Positions 51,066 through 59,495 of a stretch of 64,000 bases of DNA are shown here, piece by piece. The notes under the pieces are model-generated. The model made no database searches. It had not been told where the DNA came from and saw only the letters and a list, made by a program, of their open reading frames with translations. The first letter of the stretch is position 1. Each line of letters starts with the position of its first letter. The position numbers and the translations under genes were made by a program. Origin of the DNA: Actinoplanes lobatus (GTDB lineage Bacteria > Actinomycetota > Actinomycetes > Mycobacteriales > Micromonosporaceae). The stretch lies in NCBI RefSeq assembly GCF_014205215.1, contig NZ_JACHNC010000001.1, forward strand, positions 6,258,501 through 6,322,500, written 5' to 3'.

Positions 51066-51925
51066 CAGCCGTACCGCCGTAGTCCCTGGTCGAGCACGTC
51101 GACCAGCGCCCGTCCACAGCCGACCGACGACTCGGTGGAGCGGGCCGTGATGAACGGGTGGTCGACGATGACCGACTCGGCGTGGCCGACGTTGCCGATG
51201 AACTCGCCGTCGGGGCCGACCGCGTCGCGCAGGATGAACTCCAGCGGGTAGAACGGTGGGCCGAAGTCGACGTACCCGTCGCCGAAGCCGCGGTTCGAGC
51301 CGTCGACGGCGTGCGGGCCCTCGAAGCCGGTGCCGGCGTGGTAGTCGTAGTCGATGGGATGGCCGGTGACCCGTTTGCCGCGGATGATGCTGAGTTTGCG
51401 CAGCGGGTCGCGGGCGAAGGCGAGGGCCGCGACGCCGTAGCAGACCGCCGCGACGGGCTGGTCGAGGCGGACGAAGCCGAGGATCAGCTCGTGCAGGCGC
51501 TGGTTGTTGGCCAGGTCGATCATGGCGCCGCTGCCGCCGACGATGACGAGCGCGTCGTACGCCGGCAGGTCGTGGGTGACGACCCGCTCGATCGTGCGGT
51601 AGTACTCCTCGGTGTCGCGCAGGTAGGTCGGTGAGCTGGGGTAGGGCCGTTCCGGCAGCCAGCCGGCCAGGTCGTGTGGTTTGTCGAGCCGGTCGGAGGC
51701 GTCGAGTTCCCGGGTCTTGCGGGCCATCTCGTCACTGGTCACCGATTTGCCCTGCGGCGGGTCGACGAAGCCGGGGCTCATGCTGACCGCCAGCGGGGTG
51801 GGCCGGGCGCCGGTCGGGGTGACGAACTCGACCTCGTACCCGGCCTGGTCGCAGGCTTCGAGCGGGCCGATCAGCTCCTCGCCCCAGTAGCCCCACTCGG
51901 AGACGGCGAACAGTACCTTCCTCAT
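51062..51925 (-). CDS. DJ-1/PfpI-family protein (large, HchA-like length)
   Basis: 287 residues. KVLFAVSEWGYWGEELIGPLE opens the fold, GYEVEFVTPTG follows, the nucleophile Cys is in VAAVCYGVAALAF near residue 158 and a VIVGGSGAMIDLANNQRLHE segment lies before it. The length and inserted cap resemble Hsp31/HchA-type glyoxalase III. ATG overlaps the upstream AGE gene stop by 4 bases and the stop overlaps the small DJ-1 gene. Confidence 0.84.
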   Translation of the reverse strand: MRKVLFAVSEWGYWGEELIGPLEACDQAGYEVEFVTPTGARPTPLAVSMSPGFVDPPQGKSVTSDEMARKTRELDASDRLDKPHDLAGWLPERPYPSSPTYLRDTEEYYRTIERVVTHDLPAYDALVIVGGSGAMIDLANNQRLHELILGFVRLDQPVAAVCYGVAALAFARDPLRKLSIIRGKRVTGHPIDYDYHAGTGFEGPHAVDGSNRGFGDGYVDFGPPFYPLEFILRDAVGPDGEFIGNVGHAESVIVDHPFITARSTESSVGCGRALVDVLDQGLRRYGW

Positions 51926-54108
51926 CGGGGGCCTCCCGTGGTCGCGAGTTCCTGGATCAGTTCGCTGTCGCGCAGTTGGTCGGCGACCTGGCCGGTGGCG
52001 TTGACGACGGCGATCGTGTAGTCGGCGTGCTGGCGGGTGAGGGCGAGGTCGCGGACCGCGGCGCTGTCGATGTGCATCAGGTCGGCGGCGTCGAGGACGA
52101 TCGCGGTGCAGCCGATCCGGCGGGCCTCGTCGAGGCGGGCGTGCAGGGCCGGCAGGGTGTTCAGGCTCAGGGTGCCGTCCAGGGAGATGTCGGCCCGGCC
52201 GCCCTCGCTGCCGGTGAGGTCGGCGCTGAACGCCAGGCCGGCGGGGGTCATCCGGACCCGTACCGTCTGGGGTTGGTCGGCGTGCGGAAGGGTGATGGTG
52301 AGCGCGTCCGGGTCGAAGTCGTGGTGTTCGTGGCCGTTGATCCAGACCTGCATGATCTGTGCGCGGCCGGGTGGCAGCAGGTCGGGCGCCACCCGGAGGG
52401 TAGCGCCGAACGCGCCGGGCTGGGGCTGGAACCACATGTCGAGTGGTTCGTCGCGGCGCAGCAGGTTGCCGTAGACGGCGGCCAGGTAGCCGAGTTCGGC
52501 GCTGTGGTACATGGCCATCGAGTGCGAGCCCTTGCTGCGTTCGCCGCCCATCTCGAACGGGGTGCCGTTGGCGAGGACGTTGAAGTAGACGCCGCCGGCG
52601 CCGGTGTCGAGCATCCACGCGTTGTAGAAGGCGGCGCCCTCGCGGGCCTGTTTGGCGTATTCGGGGCGGTGCAGCACCCCGTCCAGGATCAGGTAGGCGA
52701 GGATGCCCTGTTCCTGCTGCCACCAGGCCTTGCGGTCGTGCCACACCAGACGGTGGAAGTGTTCGCCGGGGCCGGTGACCCGTTCCACCATGTCGTACCA
52801 GCCGCCGCGCTGCGGGTCGGAGCCGACGGACGGCATCAGGTCGGCGATGCGGGTGGCGAGGTCGACGTAGGAGTCCTTGGGGCGCAGGCTGTTCATGCGC
52901 ATCAGGTTCCAGGCGATCTTCAGGTTGTGGCCGACGATGGCCCGGTTCTGCTGCTGGCCGTACGCCTGGTCCTTGCTCCAGTCGCCGAAGAACTTCTCCT
53001 GTACGAACGGGCTGGCGTCGTAGTCGGGGAAGCGGTCGACGACCGTGTCGCAGCAGTCCTCGAGCATGTCGGCGTACCGCTGCTCGCCGGTGGCCAGGTA
53101 GAGGTTGATGAGGTAGGCGGGGATGTGGTCGCCGACGGAGTTCCAGTTCTTGCGGTCGGCGTTGGTGTGACCGTCGGTATCCAGGGCGGGGCTGCGCGGG
53201 TCGAAGGTGACCGGATCGATGTGCGAGTAGTAGCCGCCGCGGTCCGGGTCGCGGAAGTATTTCTGGAACAGGTTGATGGTCAGGTCGATGATCTCGCGCA
53301 GTTTCGGTTCGCCGGTCAGCCGGTAGACCTGGGTGAGGCCGGCGACCGCGTAGATCTGCTCGTAGCAGGGGATGGCGTTGTAGTCGTCGCCGAACTCGGA
53401 CGCCAGGATCTTGCGCTCGCCGCCGTCGGGCAGCACGTCGATGGCGTGGTACCAGTAGGCGATGTGCTGGCTGCGGTCCACGGCGCAGAAGTGCTCGATG
53501 AGGTATTCGGCGCCGGCGACGGCCGCGTCCAGGTAGGCCTGGCCGCCGTTGAGCAGGTAGGCGGTGGACAGTCCGTAGATGAGCCGGGAGATGGTGTCGG
53601 TCTCCTGCCGGATCGTCTGCGTCTTGGTGCCGAGCATCGACAGGTCGGTGCGGTAGCCGCGGAAGTCGTAGCCGGTGCCGGCGCCGGCGCCGCCGAACTC
53701 GGCCATCAGGTAGAAGTCGGCGATGGCGCGGACCTGCCGCTGCCACCAGTCCGGGGCCTCGAACCGGTATTCGTCGGCCTCCTTGCCGAACAGCAGGACG
53801 TGTTTGGCCTCGAAGCCGGTGCCGTTGTCCTCGTTGGGGTAGAAGACGCCGTAGACGTGGATGAACCGGCCGGGTTGCAGCAGGCCGCGCATCTGGGCGC
53901 CGGCGTCGACGTACGCCTCGCCGAGGTTGCGCAGCATCTCCGCGACGGTGGTCGGGGTGAGCCGGGCGGCGAACGGCCGACCGTCGGAGGTGCGCAGGCC
54001 GACCGTGTCGGTGTCCGGGTCGTAGCCGGTGACGTACCCGGCGACCAGGTCGGAAAAGGTGAAGGTGATCTGGTTGACCTGTTCGTCCAGGCCGATGGCA
54101 GGGTTCAC
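51922..54108 (-). CDS. AGE-family epimerase/isomerase fused to a C-terminal STAS domain
   Basis: 728 residues, GTG start overlapping the glgX stop. Residues 1-120 form an unfamiliar extension. About 125-550 form the (alpha/alpha)6 barrel of N-acylglucosamine 2-epimerase/cellobiose epimerase, with RQETDTISRLIYGLS, IVGHNLKIAWNLMR (391-404) and RKAWWQQEQGILAYL (459-473) holding the catalytic His/Arg/Trp. About 560-630 is a strand-rich linker. About 638-728 is a STAS domain, with ADISLDGTLSLNTLPALHARLD and LDAADLMHIDSAAVRDLAL; Ser682 sits where anti-anti-sigma factors are phosphorylated. It probably interconverts or isomerises a sugar and may be switched by a kinase or partner. Confidence 0.85.
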   Translation of the reverse strand: MNPAIGLDEQVNQITFTFSDLVAGYVTGYDPDTDTVGLRTSDGRPFAARLTPTTVAEMLRNLGEAYVDAGAQMRGLLQPGRFIHVYGVFYPNEDNGTGFEAKHVLLFGKEADEYRFEAPDWWQRQVRAIADFYLMAEFGGAGAGTGYDFRGYRTDLSMLGTKTQTIRQETDTISRLIYGLSTAYLLNGGQAYLDAAVAGAEYLIEHFCAVDRSQHIAYWYHAIDVLPDGGERKILASEFGDDYNAIPCYEQIYAVAGLTQVYRLTGEPKLREIIDLTINLFQKYFRDPDRGGYYSHIDPVTFDPRSPALDTDGHTNADRKNWNSVGDHIPAYLINLYLATGEQRYADMLEDCCDTVVDRFPDYDASPFVQEKFFGDWSKDQAYGQQQNRAIVGHNLKIAWNLMRMNSLRPKDSYVDLATRIADLMPSVGSDPQRGGWYDMVERVTGPGEHFHRLVWHDRKAWWQQEQGILAYLILDGVLHRPEYAKQAREGAAFYNAWMLDTGAGGVYFNVLANGTPFEMGGERSKGSHSMAMYHSAELGYLAAVYGNLLRRDEPLDMWFQPQPGAFGATLRVAPDLLPPGRAQIMQVWINGHEHHDFDPDALTITLPHADQPQTVRVRMTPAGLAFSADLTGSEGGRADISLDGTLSLNTLPALHARLDEARRIGCTAIVLDAADLMHIDSAAVRDLALTRQHADYTIAVVNATGQVADQLRDSELIQELATTGGPR

Positions 54109-56204
54109 GGTGTTTCTCCAGACAGGGCCCGCAGCAGCACGATGCTGTGCGCGGTGACCAGATAGCCGGCGGTGGTGACGGGCTGCTCGGCGCCGAGGTC
54201 GGCGATGTCGGCCGGTGCGGCGAGCGCGGTGTCGAGGACCCGCGCCCAGCGGCGTCCCGGGTCGAGGTCGAAGAGCAGCGGCTCGGTGTGCATGTTCATC
54301 ATCAGGTGCAGGTCGGGCTCGCCACCGAGGCCGGCGACGGTGCAGGCGAAGGCGCGGCCCTGCGGGTCCTGCCAGTCGGGCCGGTCGAGCCGGGTGCCGT
54401 GCCAGCGGATGTCGGGCACGCCGCGATCGTCGGGCAGTCCGGTGTAGAACCCGTCGTGCCGCAACGACATGTGGCGGCGGCGCCGCGCGATCAGCTGGCT
54501 CCAGAACCGCAGCAGGCCGTGGTTCTGTTCGGCCGCGGTCCAGTCGAACCAGCTGATCGGGTTGTCCTGGCAGTAGGCGTTGTTGTTGCCCTGCTGGGTG
54601 CGGGCCACCTCGTCCCCGGCGGTGATCATCGGTACGCCGCGGGAGACCAGCAGCAGGACGGCGAAATTCTTGATCTGCCGGGTCCGCAGCGCCAGCACCT
54701 CGGGGTCGTCGGTGGGCCCTTCGGCGCCGCAGTTCCAGCTCATGTTGTCGTCGTTGCCGTCCCGGTTGTCCTCGCCGTTGGCCTCGTTGTGCTTGCGGTC
54801 GTAGGCGACCAGGTCGGCCAGGGTGAATCCGTCGTGGCAGGTGACGAAGTTGACGCTGTTGACCGGCCGGTGCCCGCGTGCCTGGTAGAGGCCGGCGCTG
54901 CCGCCGAGGCAGTCGGCCATCTCGCCGATCAGGCCGGGCTCGCCGCGCACGAACCGGCGGACGGTGTCGCGGAACCTCCCGTTCCATTCGGCCCACCGGT
55001 ATCCGGGGTAGCTGCCGACCTCGTAGGCGCCGGCGGCGTCCCACGCCTCGGCGATGATCTTCGTGTTGGCGAGGGTGTCGGACAGTTCGATCTGCCACAC
55101 CACCGGCGGTTCGTCGAGGACCGCGCCGCCGGGCCCGCGGGTCAGCACCGCGGCCTCGTCGAAGCGGAAGCCGTCGACGTGCATCTCCCGTACCCAGTAC
55201 TCCAGGCATTCCACGATCATCTTGGTGACGATCGGGTGGTTGGACATGAGCGTGTTGCCGCAACCCGAGTAGTCGTCGTAGTAGCGGCGGTCGGCCTGGT
55301 GCAGGTAGTAGTAGTTGGCGTTGTCCAGCCCCGCCCAGCAGAACAGCGGGCCCAGGTGGTTGCCCTCGTCGGTGTGGTTGAAGACGACGTCGAGGATGAC
55401 CTCGATCCCGGCCCGGTGCAGGGCTTTCACCATGTCCCGGAACTCGGCGACGTGCCTGCCGGCCTGCGGCTCCACGCAGTAGGCGGCGTGCGGGGCGAAG
55501 TAGCCGGCGGTGCTGTAGCCCCAGTAGTTGTTCACGGTCGCGTCGAAGTCGCACACCGGCAGCAGCTCCACGGCCGTGACGCCGAGCGCCGTGAGGTAGG
55601 GGATCTTGTCGATGATCGCGGCGAAGGTGCCGGGCCGGGCCACCCCGGAACCGGGCGACCGGGTGAAGCCGCCGACGTGTATCTCGTAGATCACCATCTC
55701 GGCGATCGGGCGGTTCAGCGGCCGGTCGCCCTCCCAGTCGTAGTACCGCTCGTCGATCACCGCGCATCGTAGTGAGGTGGCCGTCGTGTCGCCCGGCCCG
55801 CAGGCCGCCTCCCGGTCCCAACGGCCACGATCAAGACCGCGGGCGTACGGATCGGCGAGCACTTTGCCGGAGTCGAACCGCATGCCGAGCTCCCGAGCGC
55901 CGTCACCTTCCGGGCCGAACACCCGCAGGGCGTAGAACGACGGAGCGCGCTGGCCGCGCAGGTACACGTGCCAGACGGCGAAGCTGCGGTTGCGGTCCGG
56001 GTCGAGGGTGACCGTCTGCACGGGTTCGGCGTCGCCGGGCTGGTCGAAGATGAGCAGCTCGATGCCGGTGGCGTTTTCGGAGAAGAACGCGTAGTTCACG
56101 CCGTCGTCGTCCGGGGTGGCTCCGAGCGGGTGGCCGCGGCCGGGTTCGGGCTGAAAGTGGGCTTCGCCAGCGGCGTACGGCCGGCGGAGCTGGCTGACGC
56201 TCAT
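54105..56204 (-). CDS. glgX: Glycogen debranching enzyme, GlgX/isoamylase type (GH13)
   Basis: 699 residues. An N-terminal carbohydrate-binding beta-domain (about 20-130) precedes the GH13 barrel. NHTDEGNHLGP, the nucleophile Asp in HVDGFRFDEAAVL, the acid/base Glu in TKIIAEAWDAAG and the VTCHDGFTL transition-state Asp are all present, so it should cleave alpha-1,6 linkages of glycogen-like glucan. First gene of the nine-gene operon. No Shine-Dalgarno: TAGGCT ends 6 bases before the ATG, implying a leaderless mRNA. A dedicated housekeeping glgX would not usually sit with these partners. Confidence 0.9.
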   Translation of the reverse strand: MSVSQLRRPYAAGEAHFQPEPGRGHPLGATPDDDGVNYAFFSENATGIELLIFDQPGDAEPVQTVTLDPDRNRSFAVWHVYLRGQRAPSFYALRVFGPEGDGARELGMRFDSGKVLADPYARGLDRGRWDREAACGPGDTTATSLRCAVIDERYYDWEGDRPLNRPIAEMVIYEIHVGGFTRSPGSGVARPGTFAAIIDKIPYLTALGVTAVELLPVCDFDATVNNYWGYSTAGYFAPHAAYCVEPQAGRHVAEFRDMVKALHRAGIEVILDVVFNHTDEGNHLGPLFCWAGLDNANYYYLHQADRRYYDDYSGCGNTLMSNHPIVTKMIVECLEYWVREMHVDGFRFDEAAVLTRGPGGAVLDEPPVVWQIELSDTLANTKIIAEAWDAAGAYEVGSYPGYRWAEWNGRFRDTVRRFVRGEPGLIGEMADCLGGSAGLYQARGHRPVNSVNFVTCHDGFTLADLVAYDRKHNEANGEDNRDGNDDNMSWNCGAEGPTDDPEVLALRTRQIKNFAVLLLVSRGVPMITAGDEVARTQQGNNNAYCQDNPISWFDWTAAEQNHGLLRFWSQLIARRRRHMSLRHDGFYTGLPDDRGVPDIRWHGTRLDRPDWQDPQGRAFACTVAGLGGEPDLHLMMNMHTEPLLFDLDPGRRWARVLDTALAAPADIADLGAEQPVTTAGYLVTAHSIVLLRALSGETP

Positions 56205-56210
56205 GCCAGA

Positions 56211-56245
56211 AGCCTAGGGAGTAACGCGAACAATTTTCGTGTTAC
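56211..56245 (-). promoter_or_regulatory. Operon promoter -10 box and inverted repeat
   Basis: TAGGCT (56216-56211) stands 6 bases from the glgX ATG. Just upstream, GTAACGCGAA (56221-56230) and TTCGTGTTAC (56236-56245) are inverted arms with one mismatch and a CAATT centre. The repeat covers the expected -35 region, where no consensus hexamer is found, so an activator or repressor site is likely. Confidence 0.55.
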
Positions 56246-56265
56246 CGGGCAACCGGAACGGCCTC

Positions 56266-57054
56266 TCAGCCGCGGGACTCCAGAAGCTCCACGACGTGGC
56301 GGTAGCTGTCCGGATGGATGCTGACCCGGCCGTCGAACGGGTAGTTCAGCTCCACGGCCAGGAACACGTTGACCCCGATCGTGGCGGACACCCCGGCGAC
56401 CAGGACGCGGCGCAGCAGGCCGTCCCGGACGCCGCAGGTCACGCACAACGACAGCACGACCACCGAGCCGGTGATCACGGAGATCCACACGACATCCGGC
56501 AGCTGCTGCTCATGAGCCAGGCGTACGGCGTCGGCCCGTAACTCGGTCGCCGCCGCCAGCCGCCGCACCGCGTCCAGCATGAACGCGCGCTCCGGCTCGG
56601 TGTGCGGCGTGATGGTGCTGATCGTCGACGCCAGCGAATCGAGCGTCTCACCGACCACCGGCGCGGCCTCGCCGTGGGTCCGGCTCGACCAGTTCTCCAG
56701 AACGTCCCGGTTGTACTCCAGCACGACCTTGCCGATCGCCGCCTGCACCTCCGGACTGGCCACCCGGCTCGCCTCGGCCATCGCGGCCAGATTCATCGCC
56801 TCCGCCTCGGTGGCCGCTCGGGCCTCGCTGCGTTTCTCCCACAACGTCACCACGCACAGGCCGATCGCCACCGAATACACCACCGCCGCCGCGGACAGCA
56901 TGATCCCGGTCGCGTCGTTGTGCTCGCCGCGCCGCCAGTGCGGCACCCACCGGTGCACCAGCGACTCGAGCAACAGCATGAGCACCGGCAGCCCGATCAC
57001 GAGCAGGATCAGGAGGAGCCACTCCGGCACCTCGGCCGCGAGCCACTTCGCCAT
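56266..57054 (-). CDS. DUF4239 (bestrophin-like) membrane protein
   Basis: 262 residues. Two N-terminal membrane segments (LLLILLVIGLPVLMLLLESL and MLSAAAVVYSVAIGLCVVTLW) and two C-terminal ones (VITGSVVVLSLCVTCGV, VLVAGVSATIGVNVFLAVE) flank a helical soluble part (about 85-190), the DUF4239 layout. Ends with NYPFDGRVSI and HPDSYR, conserved in the family. Function unknown; a channel or stress role is speculative. Ends 61 bp before the nine-gene operon on the same strand. Confidence 0.8.
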   Translation of the reverse strand: MAKWLAAEVPEWLLLILLVIGLPVLMLLLESLVHRWVPHWRRGEHNDATGIMLSAAAVVYSVAIGLCVVTLWEKRSEARAATEAEAMNLAAMAEASRVASPEVQAAIGKVVLEYNRDVLENWSSRTHGEAAPVVGETLDSLASTISTITPHTEPERAFMLDAVRRLAAATELRADAVRLAHEQQLPDVVWISVITGSVVVLSLCVTCGVRDGLLRRVLVAGVSATIGVNVFLAVELNYPFDGRVSIHPDSYRHVVELLESRG

Positions 57055-57168
57055 CGTGCCGCATCCCTCCGATGAGGTTCCCCCTGGGCATTCTTGTCTC
57101 GTGGCCGCCCGCCGGACGCCTTTTCGCGATCTCCGTCGCCGGAGGGACACATCCCCGACAATGGACAA

Positions 57169-58335
57169 ATGCGACGTGCCGTCCTGTCCGTGTTGGTAGC
57201 CGCCACCCTCGGCGTGGCCGCCCCGGCCTCCGCCGCGGAAGCCGGATGCGCACCGTCCGCGCGCCCGCACGGCACCGCCGCGACGATCGTGGACATCGCC
57301 CGCGCCGCCGGACGCGAACTCGGCCTCAGCGCGACGGTCGTCCGGGTCACCGTCGGCGGGCGGGAGATCGTGACCGCCGCCACCGGCCAGTCCATGGCCG
57401 GCGTCCCGGCCACCACCGCCATGCGGTTGCGTACCGGAGCGGTCGGCATCACCTACCTGACCGTGCTGCTCCTGCAACTGGCCGACCGGGGTGTCGTGGA
57501 CCTCGACGAGCCGATCGCGCGCTGGTACCCGGACCTGCCGCGCGCCGACAAGGTCACCCTGCGCATGCTCGGCAGCAGCACCTCCGGCTACCCCGACTAC
57601 GTCACCTACCAGCCGTTCGTCGACCGGCTCTACGCCGACCCGTTCCAGCGGTGGACCGAACAGCAGCTCATCGACCTCGCCCTGGCCCGGCCGCTCTGGT
57701 ACGAACCCGGCACCAACTGGAGCTACTCACACGCCAACTTCGTCATCCTCGGCCGCATCCTGCAACGCGTCACCGGCACCCCACTGGACCGTCTGATCCA
57801 CCGGAACATCGTCGAGCCGCTCGGCCTCACCAGCACCGTCAGCACCGACGACGCCGTCGTTCCCGGCCCGGTCCTGCACGCCTACACCACCGAACGCGGC
57901 CGGTTCGAGGAATCCACCTACTGGAACCCGTCCTGGACCACCGCCCACGGCGCCATCCTCACCTCCGACATCTGCGACCTCGCCACCTCGGCACGCGCCG
58001 TCGGCACCGGCCGGCTGCTGTCCGCCCGCGCCCAGCGCACCCTGCTCGACCCCGGCACCGTCGGCCTCGGCGGCCCCACCCGTACCTGCCCGGCGACGAT
58101 CTGCGTCCACCAGACCGGGCGGCGCCACTACGGGCTCGGCGTGGTCGTCGAGGACGGCTGGATCAAGCAGACCCCGTCGTTCGCCGGCTACTCCGCGGTA
58201 CAGGCCTACCTGCCCGGCCGGGACATCGTCATCGCGGTCGCCGCCACCCGCGGCCGTACCACCACCGGGGTGAACTCGGCCCGGACCGTCGCCGACCGGA
58301 TCGCCGCGCTGCTCACCGCGCCGGATAACCCCTAA
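57169..58335 (+). CDS. Secreted serine-hydrolase-fold (beta-lactamase class C-like) pseudoenzyme
   Basis: 388 residues with a signal peptide cleaved after ASAAEA (near residue 24). The fold is that of class C beta-lactamase/D-alanyl-D-alanine carboxypeptidase homologues: [33 protein letters not shown] region and [20 protein letters not shown]. The catalytic SxxK, expected in an IGSVTKT-type segment, reads TGAVGIT, so Ser is Ala and Lys is Ile; the YxN motif is YSH. Hydrolysis by the usual mechanism is not possible. It may bind cell-wall peptide. GACAAT 6 bases before the ATG suggests a leaderless mRNA. Confidence 0.8.
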   Translation: MRRAVLSVLVAATLGVAAPASAAEAGCAPSARPHGTAATIVDIARAAGRELGLSATVVRVTVGGREIVTAATGQSMAGVPATTAMRLRTGAVGITYLTVLLLQLADRGVVDLDEPIARWYPDLPRADKVTLRMLGSSTSGYPDYVTYQPFVDRLYADPFQRWTEQQLIDLALARPLWYEPGTNWSYSHANFVILGRILQRVTGTPLDRLIHRNIVEPLGLTSTVSTDDAVVPGPVLHAYTTERGRFEESTYWNPSWTTAHGAILTSDICDLATSARAVGTGRLLSARAQRTLLDPGTVGLGGPTRTCPATICVHQTGRRHYGLGVVVEDGWIKQTPSFAGYSAVQAYLPGRDIVIAVAATRGRTTTGVNSARTVADRIAALLTAPDNP

Positions 58336-58368
58336 AGCCGGGGTATGCCGCGGCCGATTTACGGGTCG

Positions 58369-58387
58369 AAGCCGGAAAAGCCGGCTT
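58369..58387 (+). terminator. Small hairpin before the sugar-binding protein gene
   Basis: AAGCCGG (58369-58375) and CCGGCTT (58381-58387) form a 7-bp stem with loop AAAAG, 22 bp ahead of the next start codon. It may terminate the preceding gene or attenuate the next; no T-tract. Confidence 0.4.
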
Positions 58388-58409
58388 GGCGCGAACAGGG
58401 GGAGTTCCG

Positions 58410-59495
58410 GTGGCACGATGGGTGGCATGGGCGGCGACGGCGGCGTTGCTGGCAACGACGGCAGCCTGCGGAAGCGAGTCCGGCACCACGGCCGCCGCCG
58501 CTGAACAGGGCGTGATCGGGCTGGCGATGCCGACGAAGGCGTCGGAGCGGTGGATCGGCGACGGTGAGAACATGGTCAAGCAGTTCCAGCTGCTCGGCTA
58601 CCGCACCGACATGCAGTACGCCGACGACGACATTCAGCTGCAGGTCGACCAGATCGACGCGATGGTCGACGCGAAGGTCAGCGCCCTGGTGATCGGCGCC
58701 ATCGACGGCACCGCCCTCAAGAGCGTGCTCTCCAAGGCGGCCCGCGCCGACATCCCGGTGATCGCCTACGACCGGCTGATCCGCGACAGCCCTGACATCG
58801 CCTACTACGCGACGTTCGACAACTTCAAGGTCGGCGTCCAGCAGGGCGGTGCGATCGTGAACGCGCTCAAGCTGCGTTCCGGCAAGGGCCCGTTCAACAT
58901 CGAACTGTTCGCCGGGTCGGCGGACGACAACAACGCCACCTTCTTCTTCAACGGTGCGATGAGCGTGCTCAAGCCGTACATCTCCTCCGGCAAGCTGGTG
59001 GTCCGCAGCGGCCAGACGAAGTTCGCGGACGTCGCGACCCTGCGCTGGGACGGCGCCGTGGCGCAGAAGCGGATGACCGGGCTGCTGAAGTCCGAGTACG
59101 CCGGCACCCAGGTCGACGCGGTCCTGTCGCCCTACGACGGGATCACCCGCGGCATCCTGGCCGCCCTCAAGGAGGCCGGCTACGGCTCCAAGAGCCGCCC
59201 GCTGCCGGTGCTGACCGGTCAGGACGCCGAGCTGGACTCGGTGAAGCTGATCGCCGCCGGCGAGCAGACCGAGACCGTCTACAAGGACACCCGGGAACTG
59301 GCGAAGGTCGCCGTACAGATGACCGACTCCGTGCTCAGCGACGAGAAGCCGATGATCAACGACACCAAGCAGTACCACAACGGGGTCGAGATCGTGCCGA
59401 CGTTCCTGTTGCAGCCGGTGAACGTGGACAAGTCCAACTACGAGCGCGTCCTCGTCGATGGCGGGTACTACACCGCCGAGCAGATCGCCGCGTGA
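58410..59495 (+). CDS. Sugar-binding lipoprotein (ChvE/XylF-like)
   Basis: 361 residues. GTG 58410 with GGGGGAG 5 bases upstream. Signal peptide ends at a divergent lipobox TTAAC, so Cys is probably lipidated. The type I periplasmic-binding fold shows [55 protein letters not shown] and [21 protein letters not shown], as in ChvE, XylF and related multi-sugar receptors. No ABC transporter genes follow. Instead a chemoreceptor gene overlaps its stop, so it probably serves as the sugar receptor for chemotaxis. Confidence 0.88.
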   Translation: MARWVAWAATAALLATTAACGSESGTTAAAAEQGVIGLAMPTKASERWIGDGENMVKQFQLLGYRTDMQYADDDIQLQVDQIDAMVDAKVSALVIGAIDGTALKSVLSKAARADIPVIAYDRLIRDSPDIAYYATFDNFKVGVQQGGAIVNALKLRSGKGPFNIELFAGSADDNNATFFFNGAMSVLKPYISSGKLVVRSGQTKFADVATLRWDGAVAQKRMTGLLKSEYAGTQVDAVLSPYDGITRGILAALKEAGYGSKSRPLPVLTGQDAELDSVKLIAAGEQTETVYKDTRELAKVAVQMTDSVLSDEKPMINDTKQYHNGVEIVPTFLLQPVNVDKSNYERVLVDGGYYTAEQIAA

